Positions 52,501 through 60,821 of a DNA stretch of 64,000 nucleotides are shown here, piece by piece (position 1 is the first letter of the stretch; each line of letters starts with the position of its first letter). The translations under genes were made by a program, and so were the position numbers. The stretch is from Salidesulfovibrio onnuriiensis (GTDB taxonomy: Bacteria > Desulfobacterota > Desulfovibrionia > Desulfovibrionales > Desulfovibrionaceae). The notes under the pieces are model-generated. The model worked only from the letters and a program-made list of their open reading frames with translations. It made no database searches and was not told the DNA's origin. Location of the stretch: NCBI RefSeq assembly GCF_008001235.1, contig NZ_CP040751.1, positions 3,227,501-3,291,500 on the forward strand, written 5' to 3'.

Positions 52501-53106
52501 TCAGGCCGGAACAAACCCCTTCTGGCACAGCTGTTCCACGCCCACCGCTCCCAGGCGGACAATCTCCAGATGCCGGTCTCCAAGCACCCGGACCACGGTG
52601 GACGGTTCGCCGCCCAGGGGCCGTGGCTCTTCCAAATATGCGGCGTCCACCCCGGCCAGCAGTGCCGGATCCAGCCGGTCCGGATCGGCGGTTGCCGGCA
52701 GGCCGCTCCTGTTGGCGCTGGTGGCGACCAGCGGGGCCTCGGCCCGGCGGCTCAGCTCCGCGGCGACCGGATGCGGGCTCAAACGCACCGAAGTGTAGCC
52801 CTCGTCGTCCGAAACCAGCGGCGAAAGTCCTTTGCGGGCCTTGACCAGAATGGACAGGGGGCCGGGCCAGAACGCCCCGGCCAGTTCCCGCACCATGTCG
52901 GGGACATCGCCGGTGACCGCCTCAAGGCCCTGCAGGCTGCCGATGATCAGCGGCAGGGGCTTGCCCATGTCCCGGGCCTTTGTTGCCGCAACGCGCACGC
53001 AGGCCGCATGGTCGGTGGCCATGCAGCCGATGGCGTAGAGGGTCTCCGTGGGATAGACCACGACGCCTCCGCCCCGCAACGCTTCAAGCACCTTATCCAC
53101 GTCCAT
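52501..53106 (-). CDS. tsaC: Threonylcarbamoyl-AMP synthase family protein (TsaC/Sua5/YrdC)
   Basis: Makes threonylcarbamoyl-AMP for the t6A modification of ANN-decoding tRNAs. The 201 residues show GGGVVVYPTETLYAIGC at the start, KARDMGKPLPLIIGS, FWPGPLSIL and ATSANRSGLPATAD, the binding pattern of the YrdC domain. It is the short form without the Sua5 tail. It is 79 bases after trmH and 25 bases before the hybrid kinase, all on the same strand. Confidence 0.9.
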   Translation of the reverse strand: MDVDKVLEALRGGGVVVYPTETLYAIGCMATDHAACVRVAATKARDMGKPLPLIIGSLQGLEAVTGDVPDMVRELAGAFWPGPLSILVKARKGLSPLVSDDEGYTSVRLSPHPVAAELSRRAEAPLVATSANRSGLPATADPDRLDPALLAGVDAAYLEEPRPLGGEPSTVVRVLGDRHLEIVRLGAVGVEQLCQKGFVPA

Positions 53107-53185
53107 TCTTCCTCAAATGCATGCCACAGGACATGCCGCAGTGAAATTATTTATTCGCCACACAGGGACGGCGGGAGAAAACACA

Positions 53186-53776
53186 TCAGCGCTCGTACCA
53201 TTCCCGGCGCAGCCTCTCCAGTTCTTCTTCGGAAAAGCTCGGCTGATCGTACATTCCGGCGGCATGGCGCTGCACAAAGGCCTGGTAGAGGATAATGGCG
53301 GCCGCCACGGAAACATTGAAACTCTGCACCATGCCCTGCATGGGGATATAAAGCTCGTCCTCCACCATCTCGACGATCTCGGGGGCGGTGCCGCTATGCT
53401 CGTTGCTCAAGACCACGGCCGTGGGCCGCGTGAAGTCGAAATCCATGACCGGACGGGCCTTTTCGGAGAACCCGGTGCGCAGCACCTGATAGCCCTGATC
53501 CAGAAGTCCCTGAACCATGGCCTTTCCGTCCTGATGCCGTTCACGCTCGATCCATTTCTTGCCGGATGCGGAACTCTTCTTGGCCAGCTCGGGCCAGGGG
53601 GAATGGGTGTAATAGAGGTGCACCTTGGGAATCCCGAAGGCGTCGCAACTGCGCAGCACGGCGGATACGTTGTGCGGATCCCAGATGTTGTCCATGACCA
53701 GGGTCAGGTCCTTCTGCCGGCGGGCCAGCACCTGGTCGATGCGTTGCTTTCTGCGTTCTGTGATGGCTTTTGGCAT
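53186..53776 (-). CDS. trmH: tRNA (guanosine-18-2'-O)-methyltransferase TrmH-like
   Basis: SPOUT methyltransferase that modifies the D-loop G18 in E. coli. The 196 residues match TrmH well: ARRQKDLTLVMDNIWDPHNVSAVLRS, NEHSGTAPEIVE and the knot motif IPMQGMVQSFNVSVAAAII. The frame extends 14 codons upstream from a TTG, but MPKAITERR is the usual start. It is shorter than E. coli TrmH at the C-terminus. First gene of a group with tsaC and the hybrid kinase. Confidence 0.87.
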   Translation of the reverse strand: MPKAITERRKQRIDQVLARRQKDLTLVMDNIWDPHNVSAVLRSCDAFGIPKVHLYYTHSPWPELAKKSSASGKKWIERERHQDGKAMVQGLLDQGYQVLRTGFSEKARPVMDFDFTRPTAVVLSNEHSGTAPEIVEMVEDELYIPMQGMVQSFNVSVAAAIILYQAFVQRHAAGMYDQPSFSEEELERLRREWYER

Positions 53777-53840
53777 GTGTGGGGTCGTATCGGCTCGAAG
53801 CTCAAAATGCAAGGGCAACGTTATTATTTCCCGACTCGTG

Positions 53841-53875
53841 TTGACTTTTTTTCAAAGTATATAAGAGAGTAGAAT
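53841..53875 (+). promoter_or_regulatory. AT-rich promoter-like region upstream of the receiver gene
   Basis: TTGACT (53841) followed by an AT-rich stretch with TATAAG and TAGAAT, about 45-75 bases before the receiver gene. Spacing to any -10 is off the usual 16-18 bases, so this is only a region of interest between two divergent groups. Confidence 0.3.
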
Positions 53876-53916
53876 CAGTTTCTGTAATAGACTGCAAACA
53901 GAACACTGGAGAAAGT

Positions 53917-54312
53917 ATGCGGGCCCTGATTGTAGAAGACGAATTCCTGAGCCGGAAAGTTCTGCGCTCCTTTCTCATGAGTCTTTTCGACATCGACATC
54001 GTGGTGAACGGAAAGGAGGCGGTGGACGCCTTCAGGCTGGCGCACAAGGAAAACAACCCCTATGCGCTCATCCTCATGGACATCATGATGCCCGAGGTGG
54101 ACGGCATAGAGGCGCTGGAACAAATCCGTTCGCTGGAACGCGAACAGAAACTCTCTCCCAGGGTCAAGGTGATCATGACCTCGGCCCTGGATGATCCCAA
54201 GACGGTCATCAAGTCCTTTCACGAAGGCGAGGCCTCGGGCTACATCGTCAAACCCGTGGACAAGGACAAGCTGTTCGCCGAACTGGAAAAGCTCAAACTG
54301 ATCAAGAAGTGA
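53917..54312 (+). CDS. CheY-like single-domain response regulator
   Basis: A 131-residue stand-alone receiver. Asp8 in LIVEDE, phosphorylation Asp55 in LILMDIMMPEVDG, threonine-serine in VIMTSAL and Lys in GYIVKP are all present. It has no output domain, so it acts as a phosphate carrier or by binding a partner. The stop overlaps the upstream start option of the HPt-STAS gene, so the two are coupled. GGAG precedes the start. Confidence 0.93.
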   Translation: MRALIVEDEFLSRKVLRSFLMSLFDIDIVVNGKEAVDAFRLAHKENNPYALILMDIMMPEVDGIEALEQIRSLEREQKLSPRVKVIMTSALDDPKTVIKSFHEGEASGYIVKPVDKDKLFAELEKLKLIKK

Positions 54313-54326
54313 CAGGAAGTCGGCCC

Positions 54327-55064
54327 ATGAGTGAAGACGATGCCTTGGTTGACGAGTTCTTCTCGGAAGTCAACGACAAGTACTACCCCCAGGTGATGGA
54401 GGGGATCGAACTGCTGGAGGGCGGAGACATCGCCGAAGGCATCGAGATACTTTCGCGCCCCCTGCACACCATCAAGGGCGTCACCGGCTTCATGGCGGGA
54501 TTCGAATACGCCTCGGGCTTCACCCACAAGGTGGAGGACTTCCTGAAAAAGGTTCAGGCGGGCAGCGTGGACCGGAGCTCGGACAACATCACCCTGCTCT
54601 CCCGCGCGGTGAACATGATCTTCCAGGTGATCGAACAGCTCAAGGAGGACGGCGTTCCCGACGAGACCGAGCCCAACGAGGTGCTGGACAAGATCGCCGA
54701 CGCCTCCAGCGGGGACGGCGGCGAGGAAAGCCTGGCCTTCGACGGGGTGGACACCGAGGAAAAGAACGGCGTGCTCGTGCTCCGGGTCAAGGACGCCCGC
54801 GTGCACCTGGCGGCCCAGCGGGAGCTGCTGGTCAGCGCCCTGCTCAAGGCCGAGCCGGGCGGCAAGGTCCTGGTGGACCTGAGCACCGTCCTGACCTTCA
54901 ACTCCGCGGCCTGGGATACGCTGATCTCCTATTCCGAGGCCTTTGAAATCTCGGCCGTGGGTCTGGGCCCGGCCTGCAAGGAGGTCTTTTTCTCCTGGGG
55001 ATTCGACAGCAACATCACCCTGTTCCCGGATGAGGACACCTATTTCAAAAGCGTGAGCAACTAG
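54327..55064 (+). CDS. HPt-STAS fusion protein, proposed detached phosphotransfer (P1) domain of the neighbouring CheA
   Basis: A 245-residue protein. Residues 1 to about 110 are an HPt domain, with His47 in the phosphorylation motif RPLHTIKGVTGF and a second helix pair after it. Residues about 150-245 look like a STAS domain: NGVLVLRVKDARVH, KVLVDLSTVLTFNSAAWDTLIS, with serine at the usual regulatory place. AGGAAG lies seven bases before the start chosen; a GTG at 54309 would add six residues. It lies between the receiver and the CheA that lacks P1, so it is probably the missing phosphoacceptor. The STAS assignment is by eye. Confidence 0.8.
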   Translation: MSEDDALVDEFFSEVNDKYYPQVMEGIELLEGGDIAEGIEILSRPLHTIKGVTGFMAGFEYASGFTHKVEDFLKKVQAGSVDRSSDNITLLSRAVNMIFQVIEQLKEDGVPDETEPNEVLDKIADASSGDGGEESLAFDGVDTEEKNGVLVLRVKDARVHLAAQRELLVSALLKAEPGGKVLVDLSTVLTFNSAAWDTLISYSEAFEISAVGLGPACKEVFFSWGFDSNITLFPDEDTYFKSVSN

Positions 55065-55082
55065 CCCGGAGACAACAGTCTT

Positions 55083-56744
55083 ATGCGCGACAACATTCTC
55101 GAATGCATAGAAGAACTCGAAAAAGAGGTGCTGGATCTCGAAGCGGGCAAGGGCAGCGGCGTCGACGCGATCATGAACGCCCTGGGCCTTTCGCGCATGA
55201 AGGTCCAGTCCGCGCAGGTCATCGCCATCCTGGACATGCTCACGGACGGTATCACGCCCATCACCCCGGACATTGTCACGGCCATGCTGGGCGTTGCCGA
55301 AGCCGAGAAGAAATTTCTCTACTCCCTGGCGGGCATCCTGGATGAGGGCCCGGCCATTCTGAAGGCCTCCGAGGTGGAGGCCGAGGCCAAGGACATGGAG
55401 GCCGCCGAGGAGGCCATTGCCGCGGCAATGGGCGGCGGGGCCGCCACCTCGGAAGGGGCGGACTCCCCCGCCAGCCCGGCTCCCGAAGCGGAGCAGGAAA
55501 AGGCCAAGCCCGCCAAGCAGGAGGCTCCGGACAAACCCATGGCCGCTCAGGCCATCTCCTCCATCCGCGTTCCCACAGACCGGCTGGACCGGGTCATCGA
55601 ACTGGTAGGCAAGCTCATGGTCACCTACGCGGTCATCGCCCAGAGCGGCATGCGCGTGGACAGCAAGATCACCTCCAGCCTTCGCGAGTTGGACAACGTC
55701 ATCGGCAGGCTGCAACAGGAAGTGGACGCCATCCGCCTGGTGCCGCTCAAGCAGATCTTCATGCCCATGCACCGCCTGGTGAAGAGCCTGAGCCAGAAGA
55801 TCGGCAAGAAGCTCGATTTCAACATCTCCGGAGAGGAGCTGGCCCTGGACAAGACCATTGTGGAATCCCTGAACGAGCCCCTGGTGCACCTGCTGCGCAA
55901 CGCCGTGGACCACGGCATGGAAATGCCGGACGAACGAACCGCAACGGGCAAGAAGGAAGTGGGCGACGTTCGCCTGAACGCGTGGAGAAAGGGCGAGCAC
56001 GCCTTCATCGAGGTCAGCGACGACGGCCGGGGACTCAACCCGGAAAAGATTCTCAACAAGGCCCTGGAAAAGGGCCTTGCCGACCCGGAAACCGAATACA
56101 CCGAGGACGAAATCCTCCAGTTCGTGCTCATGTCCGGGTTCAGCACTGCGGAAAAGATCACCGACGTCTCCGGCCGAGGCGTGGGCATGGACGCGGTGGT
56201 CAACGCCATCAAGGTGGGCCTGGACGGGGACATCGTCATCAAGAGCGAGCTCGGCAAGGGAGCCGCCTTCACCATCAGCATCCCCCTGGACCGCTCGGCC
56301 AACGAGGGCATTGTGGACGCCCTGGTCTGCAAGGTGGGCGGCGACGTGTTCATCATCCCCAGCCGGGACGTGGTGGAAATATACGTGCCCCAGCCCAACG
56401 AGGTGGTGGAGCTGCCGGACGGCCGCGAAACCGTGGACGTGCGCGGCCATGTGCATTCCCTGCTGCGGCTGGCGGACTTCCTGGGCCTGGAGGCCGAGGT
56501 GGACCGCGTGGACCGCGCCCAGAGCGTGGTGGTGCGCACCGGCGACTACCGGGCCGCCATCCTGGTGGACGAGGTCATCCGCCAGCAGCAGGTGGTCATC
56601 ACCCGCTTCACCGTGCCCGTGGAACAGGTCTACGACCTGCCCATCCTGGGCTACGGCATGATGGGCGAATCCGACGCCCTGGTCATCGACGTGGAGGACC
56701 TGCTCCAGAAGGTGGACCAGAGCGGCGGCACCGGGAACGCTTGA
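55083..56744 (+). CDS. CheA-like histidine kinase lacking the P1 phosphotransfer domain
   Basis: A 553-residue kinase. Residues 1 to about 100 are helical with no histidine at all, 100-155 are an Ala/Glu/Pro linker, then comes the P3 dimerisation domain (IRVPTDRLDRVIELVGKL from 161), the P4 ATPase domain (HLLRNAVDHGM at 269-279, DDGRGL, and GRGVGMDAV) and the P5 CheW-like domain (from IVDALVCKVGGDVF). A classical CheA starts with an HPt domain; this one has no HxxKG motif, and the adjacent gene carries it. Lies 18 bases after the HPt-STAS gene. Confidence 0.9.
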   Translation: MRDNILECIEELEKEVLDLEAGKGSGVDAIMNALGLSRMKVQSAQVIAILDMLTDGITPITPDIVTAMLGVAEAEKKFLYSLAGILDEGPAILKASEVEAEAKDMEAAEEAIAAAMGGGAATSEGADSPASPAPEAEQEKAKPAKQEAPDKPMAAQAISSIRVPTDRLDRVIELVGKLMVTYAVIAQSGMRVDSKITSSLRELDNVIGRLQQEVDAIRLVPLKQIFMPMHRLVKSLSQKIGKKLDFNISGEELALDKTIVESLNEPLVHLLRNAVDHGMEMPDERTATGKKEVGDVRLNAWRKGEHAFIEVSDDGRGLNPEKILNKALEKGLADPETEYTEDEILQFVLMSGFSTAEKITDVSGRGVGMDAVVNAIKVGLDGDIVIKSELGKGAAFTISIPLDRSANEGIVDALVCKVGGDVFIIPSRDVVEIYVPQPNEVVELPDGRETVDVRGHVHSLLRLADFLGLEAEVDRVDRAQSVVVRTGDYRAAILVDEVIRQQQVVITRFTVPVEQVYDLPILGYGMMGESDALVIDVEDLLQKVDQSGGTGNA

Positions 56745-56769
56745 CAGAAAATCCCCCCCTGCATAGAAA
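56741..56769 (+). promoter_or_regulatory. Promoter of the cobalamin operon
   Basis: A perfect TTGACA (56741-56746) and TAGAAA (56764-56769), 17 bases apart, at the very end of the CheA gene. Transcription would start near 56776, exactly at the riboswitch. Confidence 0.65.
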
Positions 56770-56775
56770 AACCGA

Positions 56776-56925
56776 GATTCAGGTGTCCGCAAGGACTTGA
56801 TAGGGAATCCCGTTGAAATCGGGAGCGGACCCGCCGCCGTGATACCCGCTGTATCGCCGCCAAGAGAGCCACTGGGAAACCGGGAAGGAGGCAGCGAAGG
56901 GGAAGCCGGAAGACCTGCCTGAATG
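56776..56925 (+). promoter_or_regulatory. Cobalamin riboswitch
   Basis: The full aptamer is recognisable: ATTCAGGT (56777) pairs with the 3' ACCTGCCTGAAT; then GACTTGATAGGGAATCCCGT, AATCGGGAGCGGACCCGCC, the B12 box GCCACTG at 56868-56874, and GGAAGCCGGAAGACC. It senses adenosyl- or methylcobalamin and should lower expression of the cbiK-ABC operon when B12 is plentiful. Recognised from known motifs without a search. Confidence 0.93.
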
Positions 56926-56997
56926 TTGTCCGAGGACCTGCATGTCGGCAACGGGGCTACTTGTCCGCCATGCCATAGCGAAGGAAAATACGGGACG

Positions 56998-57036
56998 CCT
57001 TCCGCCAGGACCATTGGTGGAAGGTATTGTATTTTT
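56998..57036 (+). terminator. Riboswitch terminator (expression platform)
   Basis: CCTTCCGCCA (56998-57007) pairs with TGGTGGAAGG (57015-57024), followed by TATTGTATTTTT. An outer pairing of GGAAAATAC (near 56983) with GTATTTTTCC can extend or compete with it. This supports control by transcription termination before cbiK. Confidence 0.75.
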
Positions 57037-57074
57037 CCCTCCCAACATCGCCCCTCCAACCCACGGAGGAAGCA

Positions 57075-58040
57075 ATGCGTTTCATTGCAACCGTTTTCAT
57101 TCTCCTGCTGCTGTTCACCACCACGGCCATGGCCGGGCACGGCGAGCCAAAAGGCCCTGCCCAAAAGGCCATTGTCCTGACCGCCTTCGGCACCTCCTAT
57201 CCCGAGGCCCTGCAATCCATCCTGAACATCAAGACCAAGGTGGAAAAGGCCAACCCGCAGATTCCCGTGCGCCTGGCCTTCACCTCCAACATCATCCGCG
57301 CCATCTGGCAGGAACGCCAGGGCGACGCCGCCTGGCAGAAGGCCCACCCCGAAGTGCCCAGGGAAGTGCTCTACGTGAAGACGCCCCTGGCCACCATCGC
57401 CGACCTGCAGAACGACGGATACCGCGACATCACGGTGCAGTCCCTGCATGTCTTCGCCGGCGAGGAATTTCACGACACCCAGGTCATGGTTTCGAGCCTG
57501 CGCTCCATCCGGACCCTGAAAGCCAAATTCGCACCGTTCGAACGCCTTGCCCTGGGCCGCCCGGCCTTGGGCCTGCCCGGTGACGAACTCCCCTACACCG
57601 ACGACATCGCCGCCGCCGTCAAGGCGCTGAAGGTCGACGTGGCCGAGGCCAGAAAGCAGGACGCCGCTCTGGTCTACATGGGACACGGCAACGACTTCTT
57701 CTCCACCGGCATCTACGCCGAGTTCCAGAAGGCCCTGCAGCAGGAATACGGCTGGCCCGTGTTCGTGGGCTGCGTGGAAGGCTACCCGGCCTTCGACGAC
57801 ATGGCCGCGGACCTCAAGACCGCCGGCAAGAAGAACGTGCTCATGAAGCCCTTCATGGTGGTTGCGGGCGACCACGCCAACAACGACATGGCCGGGGATG
57901 AGGACGATTCCTGGAAGGTCATGCTCACCAAGCAGGGCTATGCCGTGAAGACCCAGCTCCGCGGCCTCGGCTGCGTCGACGCCTGGGCCGACCTGTACGT
58001 GTCCCACCTCAGGGACGCCATGACCAGGACTGCGCAATAG
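57075..58040 (+). CDS. cbiK: Periplasmic sirohydrochlorin cobaltochelatase (CbiK type)
   Basis: Inserts cobalt (possibly iron) into sirohydrochlorin. The 321 residues begin with a signal peptide (MRFIATVFILLLLFTTTAMA), so the enzyme is exported. The mature part has the CbiK fold: VLTAFGTSYPEAL, VQSLHVFAGEEFHD with the conserved metal-site histidine, YMGHGND with the second histidine, and GCVEGYP. GGAGG precedes the start; the frame extends 16 codons upstream but begins inside the riboswitch. D. vulgaris is known to have a similar exported enzyme (CbiKp). First gene after the riboswitch. Confidence 0.93.
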   Translation: MRFIATVFILLLLFTTTAMAGHGEPKGPAQKAIVLTAFGTSYPEALQSILNIKTKVEKANPQIPVRLAFTSNIIRAIWQERQGDAAWQKAHPEVPREVLYVKTPLATIADLQNDGYRDITVQSLHVFAGEEFHDTQVMVSSLRSIRTLKAKFAPFERLALGRPALGLPGDELPYTDDIAAAVKALKVDVAEARKQDAALVYMGHGNDFFSTGIYAEFQKALQQEYGWPVFVGCVEGYPAFDDMAADLKTAGKKNVLMKPFMVVAGDHANNDMAGDEDDSWKVMLTKQGYAVKTQLRGLGCVDAWADLYVSHLRDAMTRTAQ

Positions 58041-59084
58041 ATGTATAAAACCGCTCCCCACAGCCCCGCCCGGGCGGGATTCTGGATCCCCCTGCTGGCG
58101 GGTGCGCTCTTCTGCCTCACTGTGGCGGCCACTGGAATGGGTTTCATCCCCATCCCGGCCACGGACGTGCTCCAGGTCATGGCGCACAAGCTGTGGGGAG
58201 CGGATGTTTCCGGTCTGGACCCGCTGTTCGTCAGCGTGGTTTCCGAGGTGCGTCTGCCGCGCATCCTGACCTCGGCCTCCGTGGGCTTCGGGCTGGCGGT
58301 TTCCGGGGCCGTGTTCCAGGGCATCCTGCTCAATCCCCTGGCCGACCCGTTCACCCTGGGCGTCTCGTCCGGGGCCGCCTTCGGGGCATCCCTGGCCCTG
58401 CTGCTGGGCATGTCCTTTGCCTCGCCGCCCTCGGTGTGCCTGTTCGCCTTTGCCGGCGCCACGCTCACCCTGCTGGCGGTCATGGCCATCGCGGGCAGGG
58501 ATGCGGGGCTCTCCCCCACCAGCCTGATCCTGTCCGGGGTCATTGTCTCGGCCATCCTGTCCGCGGGCATCAGCTTTCTCAAATACATGGCCGACGAACG
58601 CGTCTCGGTGATCATTTTCTGGCTCATGGGCAGCTTCGCCTCCAAGACCTGGGGCGACGTGCTGTTCACCGCCTGCATCGGGCTGGCCGGGTTCGCGGTC
58701 TGCCTGCATTTCGCCCGGGACCTCAACGTCATGTCCATGGGCGACCGCTCGGCGCGGTCCCTGGGCGTGCACACGGGCCGCGTGCGCCTTGTCCTGCTGG
58801 CGGCGGCCAGCCTGGTGAGCGCCGTGTGCGTTTCGGTCTCCGGCATCATCGGGTTCGTGGGCCTCATGGTCCCGCACCTGATGCGTTTCCTGACCGGACC
58901 GGACAACCGGCTGCTCATTCCGGCCTCGGGCCTGTGCGGGGCCATCCTGCTCCTGGCCGCAGACACCCTGACACGGGCGGTGCTGCCCCAGGAGGTGCCC
59001 ATCGGCGTGCTCACCGCGCTCCTGGGCGGGCCGGTCTTCTGCGTCATCTTCCGGCGCAGGCACATGGGAGGCGGCCGTGGCTGA
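58041..59084 (+). CDS. FecCD-family ABC transporter permease (cobalamin/iron-chelate type)
   Basis: Membrane channel of an importer for a metal complex. The 347 residues have about ten hydrophobic helices and family motifs: RLPRILTSASVGFGLAVSGA, FQGILLNPLADPFTLGVSSGAAFGA, GIIGFVGLMVPHLMRFL and a basic end. It begins immediately after cbiK and shares eight bases with the ATPase gene. The substrate is probably cobalamin, cobinamide or an iron/heme chelate; B12 control points to the first. Confidence 0.9.
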   Translation: MYKTAPHSPARAGFWIPLLAGALFCLTVAATGMGFIPIPATDVLQVMAHKLWGADVSGLDPLFVSVVSEVRLPRILTSASVGFGLAVSGAVFQGILLNPLADPFTLGVSSGAAFGASLALLLGMSFASPPSVCLFAFAGATLTLLAVMAIAGRDAGLSPTSLILSGVIVSAILSAGISFLKYMADERVSVIIFWLMGSFASKTWGDVLFTACIGLAGFAVCLHFARDLNVMSMGDRSARSLGVHTGRVRLVLLAAASLVSAVCVSVSGIIGFVGLMVPHLMRFLTGPDNRLLIPASGLCGAILLLAADTLTRAVLPQEVPIGVLTALLGGPVFCVIFRRRHMGGGRG

Positions 59085-59862
59085 CGCCTACCGACTCGCA
59101 AACGTGGCCTTCGGCTACGGAGAAACCCCGGTCATCAAGGACCTGGACCTCACCATTTCCCGGGGCGCGCTTACGGCCGTGGTGGGCCCCAACGGCAGCG
59201 GCAAATCCACCCTGCTGGACATCATGGCCGGATTTCGCAGGCCGCAGGCGGGCCGCGTGGAACTGCTGGGCAAGAGCCTGACGGACCTCGGCCAGCGGGA
59301 ACTGGCGCGCCTCACGGCAATGGCCCCCCAGGAATTCGGATTCACCTTTCCGTTCACCGTGCGCGAGGCCGTACTCATGGGCCGCCACCCGCACATCCCC
59401 CGTTTTTCGACGCCATCGGAACAGGACAAGACCCATGTGGAAGCGGCCCTGGAGATCATGGACCTGGAGAAAATGGCCGGCCGCAGCGTGTCCGAGCTTT
59501 CGGGCGGGGAACGCCAGCGCACGGTCCTGGCCCGCACCCTGGCCCAGCAGGCCCCGGTCATGCTCCTGGACGAGCCCACATCCAGCATGGACATCCGCCA
59601 TGCCCTGGCCACCATGCGCGAGCTCAAGCGCCTGGCCGGGGAAGAGGGACGCACGGTGATCACCGTGCTGCACGACCTGAACCTGGCCGCGTCCTTTGCC
59701 GACCACGTGGTGCTTCTGCGGGGCGGAGCCGTGCTGGCGCAGGGGCCCATGCGGGAAACCCTGACCCCGGAGAACGTGCGCGCCGTGTTCGGCGTGGACT
59801 GCGCCGTACGCTGGGACAACTTCGCCGGAAGCCTGTCCGTGACCTACCGCCTGGAGCCGTGA
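59077..59862 (+). CDS. ABC transporter ATP-binding protein (cobalamin/iron-chelate type)
   Basis: Energises the importer. The 261 residues show Walker A GPNGSGKST, the signature LSGGERQR, Walker B VMLLDEPTS and the switch histidine in VLHDLNLA, with PQEFGFTFPFTVREAVLMGRHPH typical of the siderophore/B12 group. It starts with GTG, after GGAGG, overlapping the permease end. Confidence 0.93.
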   Translation: MADAYRLANVAFGYGETPVIKDLDLTISRGALTAVVGPNGSGKSTLLDIMAGFRRPQAGRVELLGKSLTDLGQRELARLTAMAPQEFGFTFPFTVREAVLMGRHPHIPRFSTPSEQDKTHVEAALEIMDLEKMAGRSVSELSGGERQRTVLARTLAQQAPVMLLDEPTSSMDIRHALATMRELKRLAGEEGRTVITVLHDLNLAASFADHVVLLRGGAVLAQGPMRETLTPENVRAVFGVDCAVRWDNFAGSLSVTYRLEP

Positions 59863-60761
59863 TGCGCATTCCTGCAACACTCCTGTTCCTGCTGCTGGCC
59901 GCCCTTCCGGCCCGGGCCGCATCCGTCACCGACCATGCAGGGCGCACCCTCGACTTTGACCGGCCGTTTTCCCGCATCATCTCGCTTTATGCCGCCCATA
60001 CCGAAAACCTGTTCGAACTGGGCCTGGACCGGGAAATCATCGGCGTGTCGCGGGGCGAGGACTATCCCGCGACGGCGCTGTCCAAGCCCGCATTCAACGC
60101 CCGGGACGGGGTGGAGCGCTTCCTGGCCGCCAAGCCGGACCTTGTGCTCATCCGGCCCATGCACTGGCGCGGCTACCCGGCCCTGTGGGAGGCGCTCGGC
60201 AGGGCGGGAATCGCCGTGGCCGTGCTCCAGCCCGGAAACGTGGACGAAATGTACGCCTACTGGAAGACGCTGGGGGCGCTCTCGGGCAGGGAAAAAGCCG
60301 CCACCGCCATGACCGAACGATTCCGTGCGGGCCTGGCCCAAGCGCGACAGGCCCTGGCGACCATCCCGAAAACAGGACGGCCCAAGGTCTTTTTCGAATC
60401 CATCCACCGCAAGCTGAGCACTTTTTCACCGGGCTCCATGGCCCTGTTCGTGCTCGGCAGCGCGGGCGGCGTCAATGCGGCCCCGGACGCCGAGCCCCGA
60501 CACGGCACCAACGTGGCCGCCTACGGCAAGGAACGCATCCTGGCCAAGGCCGAGGACATCGATGTCTACGTGTCCCAGTCGGGAACCATGAACCAGGTCA
60601 CGGTGCGGGACATCGTGGACGAGCCCGGCTTTTCGAGCATCAGGGCCGTGCGCGAGGGCAGAGTCTTTCTCATGGACGAGCGGCTGGTTTCGCGGCCCAC
60701 CAGCCGCCTGCTCCATGGCATCCGCACCCTGCACGGGCTGCTCTACCCGCAAACGCCGTAA
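59862..60761 (+). CDS. ABC transporter substrate-binding protein (cobalamin/iron-chelate type)
   Basis: Periplasmic binding protein. The 299 residues start with a signal peptide (MRIPATLLFLLLAALPARA) and show the helical-backbone pattern: VTDHAGRTLDFDRPFSRIISL, AKPDLVLIRP, YAYWKTLGALSG. There is no lipobox, so it is probably soluble. GGAG lies five bases before the ATG. Its stop is 60 bases before cbiL. The ligand is unknown; context suggests a corrinoid or metal complex. Confidence 0.9.
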   Translation: MRIPATLLFLLLAALPARAASVTDHAGRTLDFDRPFSRIISLYAAHTENLFELGLDREIIGVSRGEDYPATALSKPAFNARDGVERFLAAKPDLVLIRPMHWRGYPALWEALGRAGIAVAVLQPGNVDEMYAYWKTLGALSGREKAATAMTERFRAGLAQARQALATIPKTGRPKVFFESIHRKLSTFSPGSMALFVLGSAGGVNAAPDAEPRHGTNVAAYGKERILAKAEDIDVYVSQSGTMNQVTVRDIVDEPGFSSIRAVREGRVFLMDERLVSRPTSRLLHGIRTLHGLLYPQTP

Positions 60762-60821
60762 TTGACCCCGACACCAAAACCATTCACATTCGCATCCCCT
60801 CGGGGAGAACAAGGAAATACA

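Noticed and set aside
54240..59063. A 1607-codon open frame on the minus strand across the receiver, HPt-STAS, CheA, riboswitch and cbiK genes.
   Set aside because: It is antisense to well-supported genes and a riboswitch, its translation is rich in His, Gly and Gln without family motifs, and such frames are common in GC-rich DNA.
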